Source: Clostridiales bacterium UBA3680 (GTDB lineage: Bacteria; Bacillota; Clostridia; Lachnospirales; CAG-274). From it: 9,374 nucleotides of DNA. Shown here piece by piece: positions 1 to 6,572 of this stretch; within the stretch, counting starts at the first letter, position 1, and each line of letters opens with the position of its first letter. The translations under genes were made by a program, and so were the position numbers. Below the pieces are notes generated by a model. The model was not told where the DNA came from, made no database searches, and was given only the letters and a program-made list of their open reading frames with translations. The stretch lies in NCBI GenBank assembly GCA_002372875.1, contig DFJD01000097.1, positions 1 to 9,374 of the forward strand. The letters run 5' to 3'.

Positions 1-6
1 GCAAAT

Positions 7-23
7 ACAAAAAAAGGCACCCA
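7..23. repeat. Left arm of 17-bp inverted repeat flanking the HNH unit
   Basis: ACAAAAAAAGGCACCCA is the exact reverse complement of 1148-1164. The likeness continues inward: CTTAGTGG (37-44) mirrors CCGTTAAG (1127-1134) with two mismatches, and both lie exactly 13 nt from the perfect arm. This suggests related termini, or two copies of one 3'-end module. The A7 tract lowers the complexity, but the GGCACCCA part is not simple sequence. No clear target-site duplication is visible outside the arms. Confidence 0.6.
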
Positions 24-60
24 AAAGCGTGTTGCTCTTAGTGGAATAATATAATTAAGA

Positions 61-88
61 AAGCGAGAGCATTTGTTCTCGCTTTTTT
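61..88 (+). terminator. Intrinsic terminator upstream of the HNH gene
   Basis: AAGCGAGA (61-68) pairs perfectly with TCTCGCTT (77-84) around an 8-nt loop and runs into TTTT. This gives an 8-bp stem with a T-rich tail. It would end a plus-strand transcript entering from outside the window and insulate the HNH promoter that follows. On the minus strand the stem is followed by TTTCTT, so it may act in both directions. Confidence 0.75.
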
Positions 89-89
89 C

Positions 90-118
90 TTGCAGTCAAA
101 TAATATTTATGATATACT
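90..118 (+). promoter_or_regulatory. Putative sigma-A promoter of the HNH gene
   Basis: TATACT at 113-118 (five of six to the -10 consensus) lies 17 nt after TTGCAG at 90-95, a weak -35. It follows the terminator at 61-88 directly and is about 20 bp before the ATG at 137. The HNH gene therefore seems to have its own promoter. The leader would be very short and would carry the AGAGGTGA ribosome binding site. Confidence 0.5.
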
Positions 119-136
119 TTTATTAGAGGTGATTGC

Positions 137-1018
137 ATGGAATTTAAGCTGAATGAGTATCATAGAAATATATCCAAAGAAGATTTGATTAATGACTTAA
201 AAAAGGTATCCACTGCTTTATGCAAATCATATATATCAAGAAGTGAATATGAGTCAAACGGAAAATACTCAGCTACGCCTTATTTACGCTGTTTTGGCTC
301 ATGGATTAATGCTTTATCCGCTGCTGACTTGCAAACACAACGTACGAAAAATGATTATTTAAGAATTTCCGATAAATCACTTATTGAAGATATAAAAAGA
401 GTTGCTATTCTATTAGACAAAGAATCAGTTTCGACTAAGGATTATTCCGAATATGGTAGTTATAAAGTTCAAACAGTTTTGTCAAGATTTGAATCTTGGA
501 GTAATGCATTATCTCTCTCAGGGTTAATGCCAACGGTTTATAAAGAGATTACTGACATCGAACTATTTGAAGAAATTGAGAGATTATGGATTATAAAGGG
601 AGCACAACCAACTACCACTGACATAAAAAATGGTTTATCTAAATACAGCTTGAATACATTTTCAAGAAGATTTGGAGGGTGGAGAAATGCGTTAAAAGCA
701 TTTCTTGACTATATAAACGAAGACTATGTATTTGCAGAAAAGGAAAAAACAAATGAACAACCTTTAGTTTCTAAAGAATCTGTCTCATTGAAGTCAAGAC
801 ATAGAACCCCACGTGATCCAAATTTAAAATTAAGATTTCAAGTTTTAAATAGAGACAGTTTTAAATGCTGTATGTGTGGTCGTTCTCCTGCGACTACTCA
901 TGGTCTTAGTTTACATATAGATCATATAAAACCTTGGGCAAAAGGTGGTGAAACAACAATTGATAATCTTCAAACGCTATGTAGTGATTGTAATTTAGGA
1001 AAAAGTGATATAGAATAA
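137..1018 (+). CDS. HNH homing-type endonuclease with three N-terminal DNA-binding repeats
   Basis: This 293-aa protein has two parts. Residues about 15-66, 79-130 and 141-190 are three copies of one unit (acidic helix, short S/T-rich stretch, then R-F/C-x-x-W-x-N-A-L). They match the homing endonuclease associated repeat that often accompanies HNH nucleases and is thought to bind DNA. Residues about 222-293 form the HNH domain: a zinc pair C244/C247, core HIDHI with H260, D262 and H263, then N277, a second zinc pair C282/C285, and N286. All key residues are present, so the nuclease is probably active. The start is supported by AGAGGTGA 5 nt upstream. It is the only complete plus-strand gene in the window and is visibly more AT-rich than the ser genes. 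With a private promoter, a terminator and inverted repeats outside, it looks like an acquired selfish unit. The target is unknown. Confidence 0.85.
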   Translation: MEFKLNEYHRNISKEDLINDLKKVSTALCKSYISRSEYESNGKYSATPYLRCFGSWINALSAADLQTQRTKNDYLRISDKSLIEDIKRVAILLDKESVSTKDYSEYGSYKVQTVLSRFESWSNALSLSGLMPTVYKEITDIELFEEIERLWIIKGAQPTTTDIKNGLSKYSLNTFSRRFGGWRNALKAFLDYINEDYVFAEKEKTNEQPLVSKESVSLKSRHRTPRDPNLKLRFQVLNRDSFKCCMCGRSPATTHGLSLHIDHIKPWAKGGETTIDNLQTLCSDCNLGKSDIE

Positions 1019-1047
1019 AAGGTCGTCATATTAATGACGACCTTTTT
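1017..1047 (+). terminator. Intrinsic terminator of the HNH gene
   Basis: GGTCGTCAT (1021-1029) pairs perfectly with ATGACGACC (1034-1042) around an ATTA loop. The stem is extended by AAAA against TTTTT. It overlaps the end of the HNH reading frame, so the gene is closed immediately after its stop codon. Confidence 0.9.
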
Positions 1048-1165
1048 GGGGTTCGGGGCACACCCAGACCAGCAAGTGTTCGGCGGACTGCCGAATGCGA
1101 TGCTGGCATATTCTATTTTAAAATTTCCGTTAAGGATAGCGCACAAATGGGTGCCTTTTTTTGTT
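1048..1165 (+). ncRNA. Candidate structured non-coding region 3' of the HNH gene
   Basis: I find no convincing reading frame here, but the pairing is nested. CCAGCA (1069-1074) pairs with TGCTGG (1101-1106). Inside it, TTCGGC (1079-1084) pairs with GCCGAA (1090-1095) around a GGACT loop, leaving an asymmetric internal loop. An outer arm GGCAC-A-CC (1057-1064) can pair with GGGTGCC (1149-1155), which is followed by seven Ts like a terminator. An AT-rich spacer (1109-1126) lies between. An alternative hairpin, ATGC-TG-GCAT (1100-1109), competes with the middle stem. It matches no RNA family I recognise. It lies behind the HNH terminator, so it would need its own promoter or readthrough. It could instead be only the folded end of the mobile unit. 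Confidence 0.3.
1148..1164. repeat. Right arm of 17-bp inverted repeat flanking the HNH unit
   Basis: TGGGTGCCTTTTTTTGT mirrors 7-23 without a mismatch. Read on the plus strand it is also the 3' half of a possible terminator, with GTGCC closing a stem just before the T-run. The repeat may therefore be conserved as a transcription end as well as an element end. Confidence 0.6.
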
Positions 1166-1176
1166 ATAGCTAAAAT

Positions 1177-1206
1177 GAAGCACTGATCAACTAATCAGTG
1201 CTTCCC
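1177..1206. repeat. Palindromic miniature repeat, copy 1
   Basis: GAAGCACTGAT (1177-1187) and ATCAGTGCTTC (1194-1204) are perfect 11-bp arms around CAACTA, followed by CC. This is the same family as 4913-4948, 6461-6496 and the ends of 9109-9334. It lies between the convergent HNH and DUF1015 genes. On the minus strand the stem is followed by ATTTTAG, so this copy may also act as a modest terminator for the serC-serA-DUF1015 operon. Confidence 0.8.
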
Positions 1207-1236
1207 TAAGTAATTAAATGCTGATTACTAAAACGT

Positions 1237-2475
1237 TTAGCTTAACTTATGTATAAATATTCCGCTTCTTAACTTAGGTTCAAACCATGTAGACTTAGGC
1301 GGCATTATTTTGTTGCTGTCTGCAACCTCCATAAGCTCGTCCATACTTGTGGGGAACATAGAGAAGGCTACACCCTCCCCCTGCTTATCTACCCTTCTTA
1401 CAAGCTCATCAAGACCTCTTATACCGCCCACAAAATCTATTCTTTCATCCGTTCTCGGATCGCCGATACCAAGAATAGGTGCAAGTAAGTTTTCCTGAAG
1501 TATGGATACATCAAGAGCTCCCACGCAGTCGTTTTTGGGAACAATACTTTCCTTTGCCGTAAGGGCATACCATTTTTTATTAAGGTACATACCGAAAGAA
1601 TGGGTTTTGCTCGGCTTGCATATACCGGCGTTTTGTTCAACAACAAATTTTTCTTTTACTTTTTCCAAAAACTCCTGCTCACTTAAGCCGTTAAGGTCTT
1701 TTACAACTCTGTTATAGTCCATTATTTCCAGCTGATTTGAAGGAAAAAGAACACTCAAATAGAAATTGAATTCGGCATTTTTGTCATAATCGCCGTCTCC
1801 TCTTCTCTTTAAGCCAACCTTTACGGCGCTGGCATTACGATGATGTCCGTCTGCTATATAGAGATTGGGAACATCTTTAAAAAGTCTGATAAGGCTTTCC
1901 GTATCTTCCTTTTCGTCTATTATCCAAACTGTGTGTTCAACCCCATCATCGGAAGTAAAATCATATACAGGTGCCTTTTCGCACTGCTTTGCTATAATTG
2001 AATCAATATCTTTATTTGCTCTGTAAGTAAGGAAAATAGGACCCGTATTTGCATTACAGGTATCAACATGCTTGATTCTGTCTATTTCCTTGCTTTCTCT
2101 TGTAAGCTCGTGCTTTTTAATTGTACCGTCAATATATTCATCTATAGATGTACAAACCACAAGCCCTGTTTGAGCTCTGCCATTCATTATAAGACGGTAT
2201 ATATAGAACACGGGCTTTTCATCCTGAATATAAATACCGTTATCGATCATGGAGTTTAAATTTTGGGCAGCCTTGGCATAAACCTGCTCCGAATATATAT
2301 CCGTACCTTCGGGAAGGTCAACTTCGGCTCTGTCTACATGTAAAAAGCTGTATTCATCACCTTTTACCATTTCCCTTGCCTCGGCTGAGCTCATAACATC
2401 ATAGGGAAGGGCAGCGACTTTCGCAACCTTATCTGCCGTAGGTCTAAAGCCCTTAAAAGGTCTTATTGTTGACAT
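1237..2475 (-). CDS. DUF1015 family protein, serine-operon third gene with ParB/serine-kinase-like motif
   Basis: This 412-aa protein has the hallmarks of the DUF1015 family: FKGFRP and ALPYDVMS near the N-terminus (residues 7-29), the block HELTRESKEIDRIKH at 122-136, and ADGHHR at 208-213. DGHHR resembles the nucleotide-binding motif of the ParB/sulfiredoxin-like fold, which includes the archaeal free-serine kinase SerK; that resemblance is my inference. The start is fixed by GGAGG six nt before the ATG. Only 12 nt separate it from the end of serA, so it is the last gene of a serC-serA-DUF1015 operon. The same trio is, as far as I recall, common in Clostridia near serS. The operon carries no phosphoserine phosphatase, so a role in phosphoserine/serine interconversion is attractive but unproven. 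It is probably cytosolic, since no signal peptide or membrane segment is visible. Confidence 0.85.
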   Translation of the reverse strand: MSTIRPFKGFRPTADKVAKVAALPYDVMSSAEAREMVKGDEYSFLHVDRAEVDLPEGTDIYSEQVYAKAAQNLNSMIDNGIYIQDEKPVFYIYRLIMNGRAQTGLVVCTSIDEYIDGTIKKHELTRESKEIDRIKHVDTCNANTGPIFLTYRANKDIDSIIAKQCEKAPVYDFTSDDGVEHTVWIIDEKEDTESLIRLFKDVPNLYIADGHHRNASAVKVGLKRRGDGDYDKNAEFNFYLSVLFPSNQLEIMDYNRVVKDLNGLSEQEFLEKVKEKFVVEQNAGICKPSKTHSFGMYLNKKWYALTAKESIVPKNDCVGALDVSILQENLLAPILGIGDPRTDERIDFVGGIRGLDELVRRVDKQGEGVAFSMFPTSMDELMEVADSNKIMPPKSTWFEPKLRSGIFIHKLS

Positions 2476-2487
2476 AAGGCACCTCCC

Positions 2488-3648
2488 TTATTTTATAATT
2501 CTGACTGCAATAACTCCTGCTATAGCCTTTATAGAGGTTACTGCCTGCTCATCTGCCTTGTCGGCATCAAGTATTGTATAAGCATAATCCTTCTTTGATG
2601 CATTTGAAAGAGATTCAATATTTATACCCTCGTCACCAAATACCTTTGTGAATTTTGCAATAACGTTGGGCATATTTTTGTGAAGGATACATACTCTTGT
2701 CTTTCCTTCTATTCTGGGACAAGAAAGACGAGGATAATTTACGGAATTTACAATATTTCCGTTTTCAAGGTAATCCATCATTTGAATTGCTGCCATTTTT
2801 GCACAGTTATCCTCAGCCTCGGGAGTAGAAGCTCCTAAATGAGGAAGGCAAATAATATTCTCAACACCCAAAAGATCGTCATCGGCAAAGTCACTTATAT
2901 ATTTTGCAACCTTTCCGCTCTTTACAGCCTCCGCCATATCCTTGGAGTTTGTAAGCTCACCTCTTGCAAAGTTAAGTATTCTTACACCGTCTTTACACTT
3001 ATCGATATTTTCCTTGCGGAAAGTATTTTTTGTATCCTCTGTTGCGGGAACGTGTATTGTTATGTAATCACACTCAGCAAATATTTCGTCTAAATTATCT
3101 ACCTTTTTAACCTTGTTGTTAAGAGCTAACGCACCATTAACCGAAAGGAAAGGATCGTAGCCGTATACCGTCATACCAAGAGCAATTGCCGCATCAGCAA
3201 CAAGTACACCGATAGCACCTAACCCGATAATACCAAGTGTCTTTCCCGTAATTTCGGGGCCTGCGTATGTACTTTTACCCTTTTCAACAGCCTTTGAAAC
3301 ATCCTCTGTGCCCTTCATGGACTGTACCCATCTGTCTGCCTCAACAATTTTACGAGAGGATATAAGAAGACCTGCGATAACAAGCTCCTTAACAGCATTT
3401 GCATTAGCTCCGGGAGTGTTGAAAACAACTATTCCGTTTTCTGCACACTTATCAAGAGGGATATTATTTACACCTGCGCCGCAACGAGCCACTGCCTTAA
3501 CAGTTTTGGGAATATCATAATCGTGCATTTTAAAGCTTCTTAAAAGAATGGCATCGGGATCGTTTATTTCGTCGGCAACATTGTAATTATCGTTTAAAAC
3601 CTCAAGACCGACCTTTGAAATTTTGTTAAGTGTTAAAATATTAAACAT
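2488..3648 (-). CDS. serA: D-3-phosphoglycerate dehydrogenase with C-terminal ACT domain
   Basis: SerA oxidises 3-phosphoglycerate to 3-phosphohydroxypyruvate with NAD, the first step of serine synthesis. I place the start at 3648 (386 aa) because AGGAGA lies a few nt upstream; the frame stays open 20 codons further but without a ribosome binding site. The nucleotide-binding core has GLGAIG at 142-147 with D165 after the second strand, typical of NAD preference. Catalytic R229 sits in NFARGE and H270 in PHLGAST. The usual DVFxxEP glutamate region reads SDFADDD, so the acid residue seems to be Asp. Residues about 317-386 form an ACT domain, the usual site of serine feedback control. It follows serC by 46 nt, across a hairpin with a U-run, and precedes the DUF1015 gene by 12 nt. 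Confidence 0.93.
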   Translation of the reverse strand: MFNILTLNKISKVGLEVLNDNYNVADEINDPDAILLRSFKMHDYDIPKTVKAVARCGAGVNNIPLDKCAENGIVVFNTPGANANAVKELVIAGLLISSRKIVEADRWVQSMKGTEDVSKAVEKGKSTYAGPEITGKTLGIIGLGAIGVLVADAAIALGMTVYGYDPFLSVNGALALNNKVKKVDNLDEIFAECDYITIHVPATEDTKNTFRKENIDKCKDGVRILNFARGELTNSKDMAEAVKSGKVAKYISDFADDDLLGVENIICLPHLGASTPEAEDNCAKMAAIQMMDYLENGNIVNSVNYPRLSCPRIEGKTRVCILHKNMPNVIAKFTKVFGDEGINIESLSNASKKDYAYTILDADKADEQAVTSIKAIAGVIAVRIIK

Positions 3649-3663
3649 TTTATATCTCCTTTT

Positions 3664-3690
3664 AAAAAAGGCGGATAGCCTCCGCCTTTT
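3664..3690 (-). terminator. Terminator-like hairpin between serC and serA
   Basis: On the minus strand GGCGGA pairs with TCCGCC (3681-3686 with 3670-3675) around a 5-nt loop and is followed by six Ts. It then runs straight into the AAAAGGAGA ribosome binding site of serA. The A-run on the other side extends the stem. No serA promoter is visible in the short gap, so serA probably depends on readthrough. The hairpin may set a serC:serA ratio, protect mRNA ends, or influence access to the serA start. Confidence 0.7.
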
Positions 3691-3694
3691 AATA

Positions 3695-4774
3695 TTATTT
3701 ATTGTCAAGTTCGAATTTCTTCATAAATTCAACAAGAGCCTTAACACCTTCAACAGGCATTGCGTTGTAAATGCTTGCTCTCATACCGCCCACAGTTCTG
3801 TGTCCTTTAAGGTTAACAAAACCTGCTGCGGTAGCTTCTTTTATAAATTTAGCATTAAGATCTTCATCCTCTGTTACAAAGGGAACATTCATAAGAGAAC
3901 GATCCTTGGGAACAACTGTTCCTCTGAACATCATGGAGTTGTCAAGGAAATCGTAAAGTATTCCGGCCTTTTCCTCGTTGATCTTTTGCATTTCGGAAAC
4001 GCCGCCATTTTTCTTTAACCACTTAAATACAAGACCGGCTACATAAATAGCGTAGCAGGGAGGAGTATTATAGAGAGATCCCGCATCGGCATGGATCTTA
4101 TAATCAAGCATTGTAGGACAATTTGCAGCTGCATGACCGATAAGATCGTCTCTTACAATGGCAATTGTCACACCTGCAGGACCTACATTCTTCTGAGCAC
4201 CCGCAAAAGCAAGGCCAAATTTTGTAATGTCTATTTCTTCGGACATTATCATACTTGAAAGGTCGGCAACAAGGGGAACATTTCCCGTTTCGGGAAGAGT
4301 GGTCCATCTTGTTCCGTAGATCGTATTGTTATAGCAGATGTAGAAATAATCGGCTTCGGGATCGAATTTTGATTTATCAAGAGAAGGAATGTAGTTGAAC
4401 ACCTTATCCTCACTTGATGCCACAACATTGACCGTGCCAAACTTCTTAGCCTCTTGCATGGCTTTTTTGGTCCACTGTCCGGTATTTACAAGGTCGCACT
4501 TTCCTTTTTGAAAAAGATTCAAGGGAATCATTGCAAACTGAGTGGAACCGCCACCCTGTAAAAACATAACCTTGTAATTATCGGGAATGTGCATAAGCTC
4601 ACGAAGGTCAGCCTCAGCTGTTTTGATTATATCATCATACCATTTGGAACGATGGCTCATTTCCATAACAGACATACCGGAGCCGTTGTAATCAAGCATC
4701 TCCTTTTGCGCTGTTTCAAGAACCTCAACGGGGAGCATGGAAGGACCCGCCGAAAAATTATAAACTCTGCTCAT
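3695..4774 (-). CDS. serC: Phosphoserine aminotransferase
   Basis: SerC transfers the amino group of glutamate to 3-phosphohydroxypyruvate, giving phosphoserine (second step of serine synthesis). The protein has 359 aa, close to the usual length of about 360. It starts with the family signature VYNFSAGPSMLP (residues 4-15) and has the phosphate/PLP loop QGGGSTQF at 73-80, W102 in the NTGQWTKKA segment, D171 and the Schiff-base lysine K195 in GAQKNVGPAG. HRS at 41-43 and the C-terminal HRTVGGMRAS segment bind substrate phosphate in the family. The start is set by AGGAGG about 6 nt upstream. It is the first gene of the operon, behind the promoter at 4831-4859. Confidence 0.95.
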   Translation of the reverse strand: MSRVYNFSAGPSMLPVEVLETAQKEMLDYNGSGMSVMEMSHRSKWYDDIIKTAEADLRELMHIPDNYKVMFLQGGGSTQFAMIPLNLFQKGKCDLVNTGQWTKKAMQEAKKFGTVNVVASSEDKVFNYIPSLDKSKFDPEADYFYICYNNTIYGTRWTTLPETGNVPLVADLSSMIMSEEIDITKFGLAFAGAQKNVGPAGVTIAIVRDDLIGHAAANCPTMLDYKIHADAGSLYNTPPCYAIYVAGLVFKWLKKNGGVSEMQKINEEKAGILYDFLDNSMMFRGTVVPKDRSLMNVPFVTEDEDLNAKFIKEATAAGFVNLKGHRTVGGMRASIYNAMPVEGVKALVEFMKKFELDNK

Positions 4775-4830
4775 TGTGTTTCCTCCTAAGTGTTAAATCG
4801 GGCGTAAATCACTCGAATAAAATTTACTTC

Positions 4831-4859
4831 ATTATAATACATTAAATGTTTTAAGTCAA
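4831..4859 (-). promoter_or_regulatory. Near-consensus sigma-A promoter of the serC-serA-DUF1015 operon
   Basis: On the minus strand TTGACT (4854-4859) and TATAAT (4831-4836) are 17 nt apart: five of six and six of six to consensus. The expected transcript start is about 4824, giving a leader of roughly 50 nt. That leader can form a small stem of GTAAAT with ATTTAC (about 4805-4828) ahead of the ribosome binding site. I see no T-box or other known riboswitch. Confidence 0.85.
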
Positions 4860-4912
4860 GGTTGAAATTGAATGCAAGCACCATTTTGTTAAAAATTTAT
4901 CATATTTTCACC

Positions 4913-4948
4913 TAGGGAAGCACTGATAAATTAATCAGTGTTTCCCTA
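4913..4948. repeat. Palindromic miniature repeat, copy 2
   Basis: TAGGGAAGCACTGAT (4913-4927) faces ATCAGTGTTTCCCTA (4934-4948): 15-bp arms with one G-T exception around AAATTA. It lies in the 233-bp gap between the metY stop and the serC promoter. There is no U-run on either side, so it is unlikely to be an ordinary terminator. The TA at each outer edge fits a TA-flanked insertion. Confidence 0.8.
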
Positions 4949-5007
4949 AAATAAGCTGTCAAAGATAAGGATAAAAATTTTACATCATTATTCCCACAAA
5001 ATAATAA

Positions 5008-6285
5008 TCAATTTAATGCCTGTTCAAGGTCTGCTATAAGGTCTTCCTTGTCTTCAAGACCGCAAGACATTCTTACAAGACCTGCGGGGATACCCGCTTC
5101 AATAAGCTGTTCATCACTAAGTTGTCTGTGAGTAGATGTAGCGGGATTAAGACAACATGATCTTGCATCAGCAACATGAGTTTCTATCGCCGCGATACGA
5201 AGCTTCTTCATAAACGCTTCCGCAGCACTTCTTCCGCCTTTAAGTTCAAAGGATACCACTCCGCAACCGCCGTTTCCGAAGTACTTCATAGCTCTCTCAT
5301 GATATTTATTGCTTTTTAAACCGGGATAACTTACACTTGTAACCGCGGGATGATTTTCCAAAAATTCCGCAACAGCCTGGGCATTTTCAATATGTCTTGG
5401 CATACGAACATGAAGGCTCTCAAGACCCAAATTGAGTATAAATGCGTGCTGAGGACTTTGTATACAACCTAAATCTCTCATAAGCTGTGCTGTACATTTC
5501 GTAATAAAAGCCCCATCTTTTCCGAATTTTTCGGCATATGTAATACCGTGGTAGGAATCGTCGGGAGTGGTAAGGCCGGGAAATTTATCTGCATGAGCCA
5601 TCCAATCAAAATTACCGCTGTCAACTATCGCACCACCTACGGCAGCACCGTGTCCATCCATATATTTGGTCGTAGAGTGAGTTACAATATCCGCTCCCCA
5701 TTCAATGGGTCTGCAATTAACAGGTGTGGGGAATGTATTGTCCACAACAAGGGGTACACCATGCGCATGCGCTGCTTTAGCCCATCTTTCAATATCAAAT
5801 ACAGTAAGAGCCGGGTTTGCTATAGATTCTCCGAATACCGCTCTTGTGTTTTCTTTGAACGCTGCTTCAAGCTCCTCATCTGTGCAATCGGGGGATACAA
5901 ATGTTACATCAATGCCCATTTTTGCCATGGTAACGGATATAAGATTGAATGTTCCGCCGTATATCGAAGCAGAGGAAACTATATGAGAACCGCTCTCACA
6001 AATGTTAAAAAGAGCGAAAAAATTTGCAGCCTGACCCGATGATGTCAACATAGCCGCCGTACCGCCTTCAAGAGCCGCAATTTTAGCAGCTACATGATCG
6101 TTTGTGGGGTTTTGGAGCCTTGTATAGAAATAGCCCGATGCTTCAAGGTCAAAAAGCTTTCCCATATCCTCGCTTGTATCATATTTAAATGTAGTTGACT
6201 GTATTATAGGTATCTGTCTGGGTTCACCGTTTGAGGGTGTATAACCCGCCTGTACACACTTGGTTCCTATAGATTTATTTTTCAT
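5008..6285 (-). CDS. metY: O-acetylhomoserine sulfhydrylase (aminocarboxypropyltransferase)
   Basis: This PLP enzyme of the Cys/Met metabolism family makes homocysteine from O-acetylhomoserine and sulfide, the direct sulfhydrylation route to methionine. I place the start at 6285 (425 aa) because AAAGGAGG precedes it; the frame stays open 10 codons upstream without support. The length and the GYFYTRLQNPT segment (51-61), SSGQAA (82-87), D182 in VVDNTFPTP and the Schiff-base lysine K207 in HSTTKYMDGHG are typical of the MetY/O-acetylhomoserine branch rather than MetB or MetC. R56 and Y54 should bind cofactor phosphate from the neighbouring subunit. It is a separate transcription unit with its own promoter, upstream of the serine operon and in the same direction. 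O-acetylserine activity cannot be excluded from sequence alone. Confidence 0.92.
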   Translation of the reverse strand: MKNKSIGTKCVQAGYTPSNGEPRQIPIIQSTTFKYDTSEDMGKLFDLEASGYFYTRLQNPTNDHVAAKIAALEGGTAAMLTSSGQAANFFALFNICESGSHIVSSASIYGGTFNLISVTMAKMGIDVTFVSPDCTDEELEAAFKENTRAVFGESIANPALTVFDIERWAKAAHAHGVPLVVDNTFPTPVNCRPIEWGADIVTHSTTKYMDGHGAAVGGAIVDSGNFDWMAHADKFPGLTTPDDSYHGITYAEKFGKDGAFITKCTAQLMRDLGCIQSPQHAFILNLGLESLHVRMPRHIENAQAVAEFLENHPAVTSVSYPGLKSNKYHERAMKYFGNGGCGVVSFELKGGRSAAEAFMKKLRIAAIETHVADARSCCLNPATSTHRQLSDEQLIEAGIPAGLVRMSCGLEDKEDLIADLEQALN

Positions 6286-6313
6286 TATAGTACCTCCTTT
6301 AATTATAATTAAC

Positions 6314-6342
6314 ATTATATAGTATTGTTAAGAATTATGCAA
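6314..6342 (-). promoter_or_regulatory. Sigma-A promoter of metY
   Basis: On the minus strand TTGCAT (6337-6342) lies 17 nt before TATAAT (6314-6319). The start site would be near 6307, leaving a leader of about 22 nt that holds the AAAGGAGG ribosome binding site. Such a short leader leaves no room for a SAM riboswitch or T-box. Control by sulfur or methionine supply would have to act by a DNA-binding regulator or elsewhere. Confidence 0.8.
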
Positions 6343-6375
6343 GCATTAATACAAATACGTGGCATTATTGATAAT

Positions 6376-6393
6376 ATGATAAAAAATTATCAT
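6376..6393. promoter_or_regulatory. AT-rich inverted repeat upstream of metY, possible operator
   Basis: ATGATAA (6376-6382) faces TTATCAT (6387-6393) around AAAA, a perfect 7-bp dyad about 34 bp upstream of the metY -35 box. The position would suit an activator or repressor site in a gene that lacks a leader riboswitch. The sequence is AT-rich and could occur by chance. Confidence 0.3.
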
Positions 6394-6406
6394 AAAAAAT
6401 TCCAAT

Positions 6407-6444
6407 AAGAAAACACCTACAGAAATTGTTCATATCCGTAGGTG
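6407..6444 (-). terminator. Terminator of the serS-DUF896 operon
   Basis: On the minus strand CACCTAC (6438-6444) pairs with GTAGGTG (6414-6420). The stem continues past a single mismatch by two more pairs and is followed by TTTTCTT. It is the only U-tailed hairpin between the DUF896 stop and the metY promoter in that direction. The loop is rather large (about 12 nt), so efficiency may be moderate. Confidence 0.6.
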
Positions 6445-6460
6445 AATATAAGGGCATCTC

Positions 6461-6496
6461 TAAGGAACCGCTGATCAATTAATCAGTGTTTCCTTA
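6461..6496. repeat. Palindromic miniature repeat, copy 3
   Basis: TAAGGAACCGCTGAT (6461-6475) faces ATCAGTGTTTCCTTA (6482-6496): 15-bp arms with two mismatched positions around CAATTA. It lies between the DUF896 stop and the terminator at 6407-6444. It shares the CTGAT core and TAAGG edges with copies 2 and 4. The rest of the gap to 6572 is AT-rich, with only a weak TGATTA/TAATCA dyad (6515-6529). Confidence 0.8.
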
Positions 6497-6572
6497 ATAT
6501 CCCATTAAATATTTTGATTATTTTAATCATACAGATATTTTTATCCTGTCTAAATGAAGTTATAAACATTGT

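Noticed and set aside
1..54. Possible C-terminal end of a plus-strand gene at the left edge (e.g. ANTKKGTQKRVALSGII then stop)
   Set aside because: All three plus frames stay open for most of this short stretch and none is recognisable. The terminator at 61-88 does suggest a gene upstream, but its frame cannot be chosen.
1048..1165. Group I or group II intron core around the HNH gene
   Set aside because: I find no group I P7/P3-like core and no group II domain V sequence, and there are no recognisable exons on either side.
1048..1165. HEARO/omega RNA of an IscB system
   Set aside because: The protein lacks RuvC and the IscB N-terminal domain, and omega RNA lies upstream of its nuclease gene, not downstream.
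4913..4948. Interpretation of the short palindromes as simple intrinsic terminators
   Set aside because: Copies 2 and 3 have no U-run on either strand, and the same sequence forms the separated ends of the 9109-9334 element.
5548..6042. 164-aa plus-strand open frame over metY
   Set aside because: It lies fully antisense within metY, shows no family features and has no ribosome binding site; it is a shadow of the real gene.
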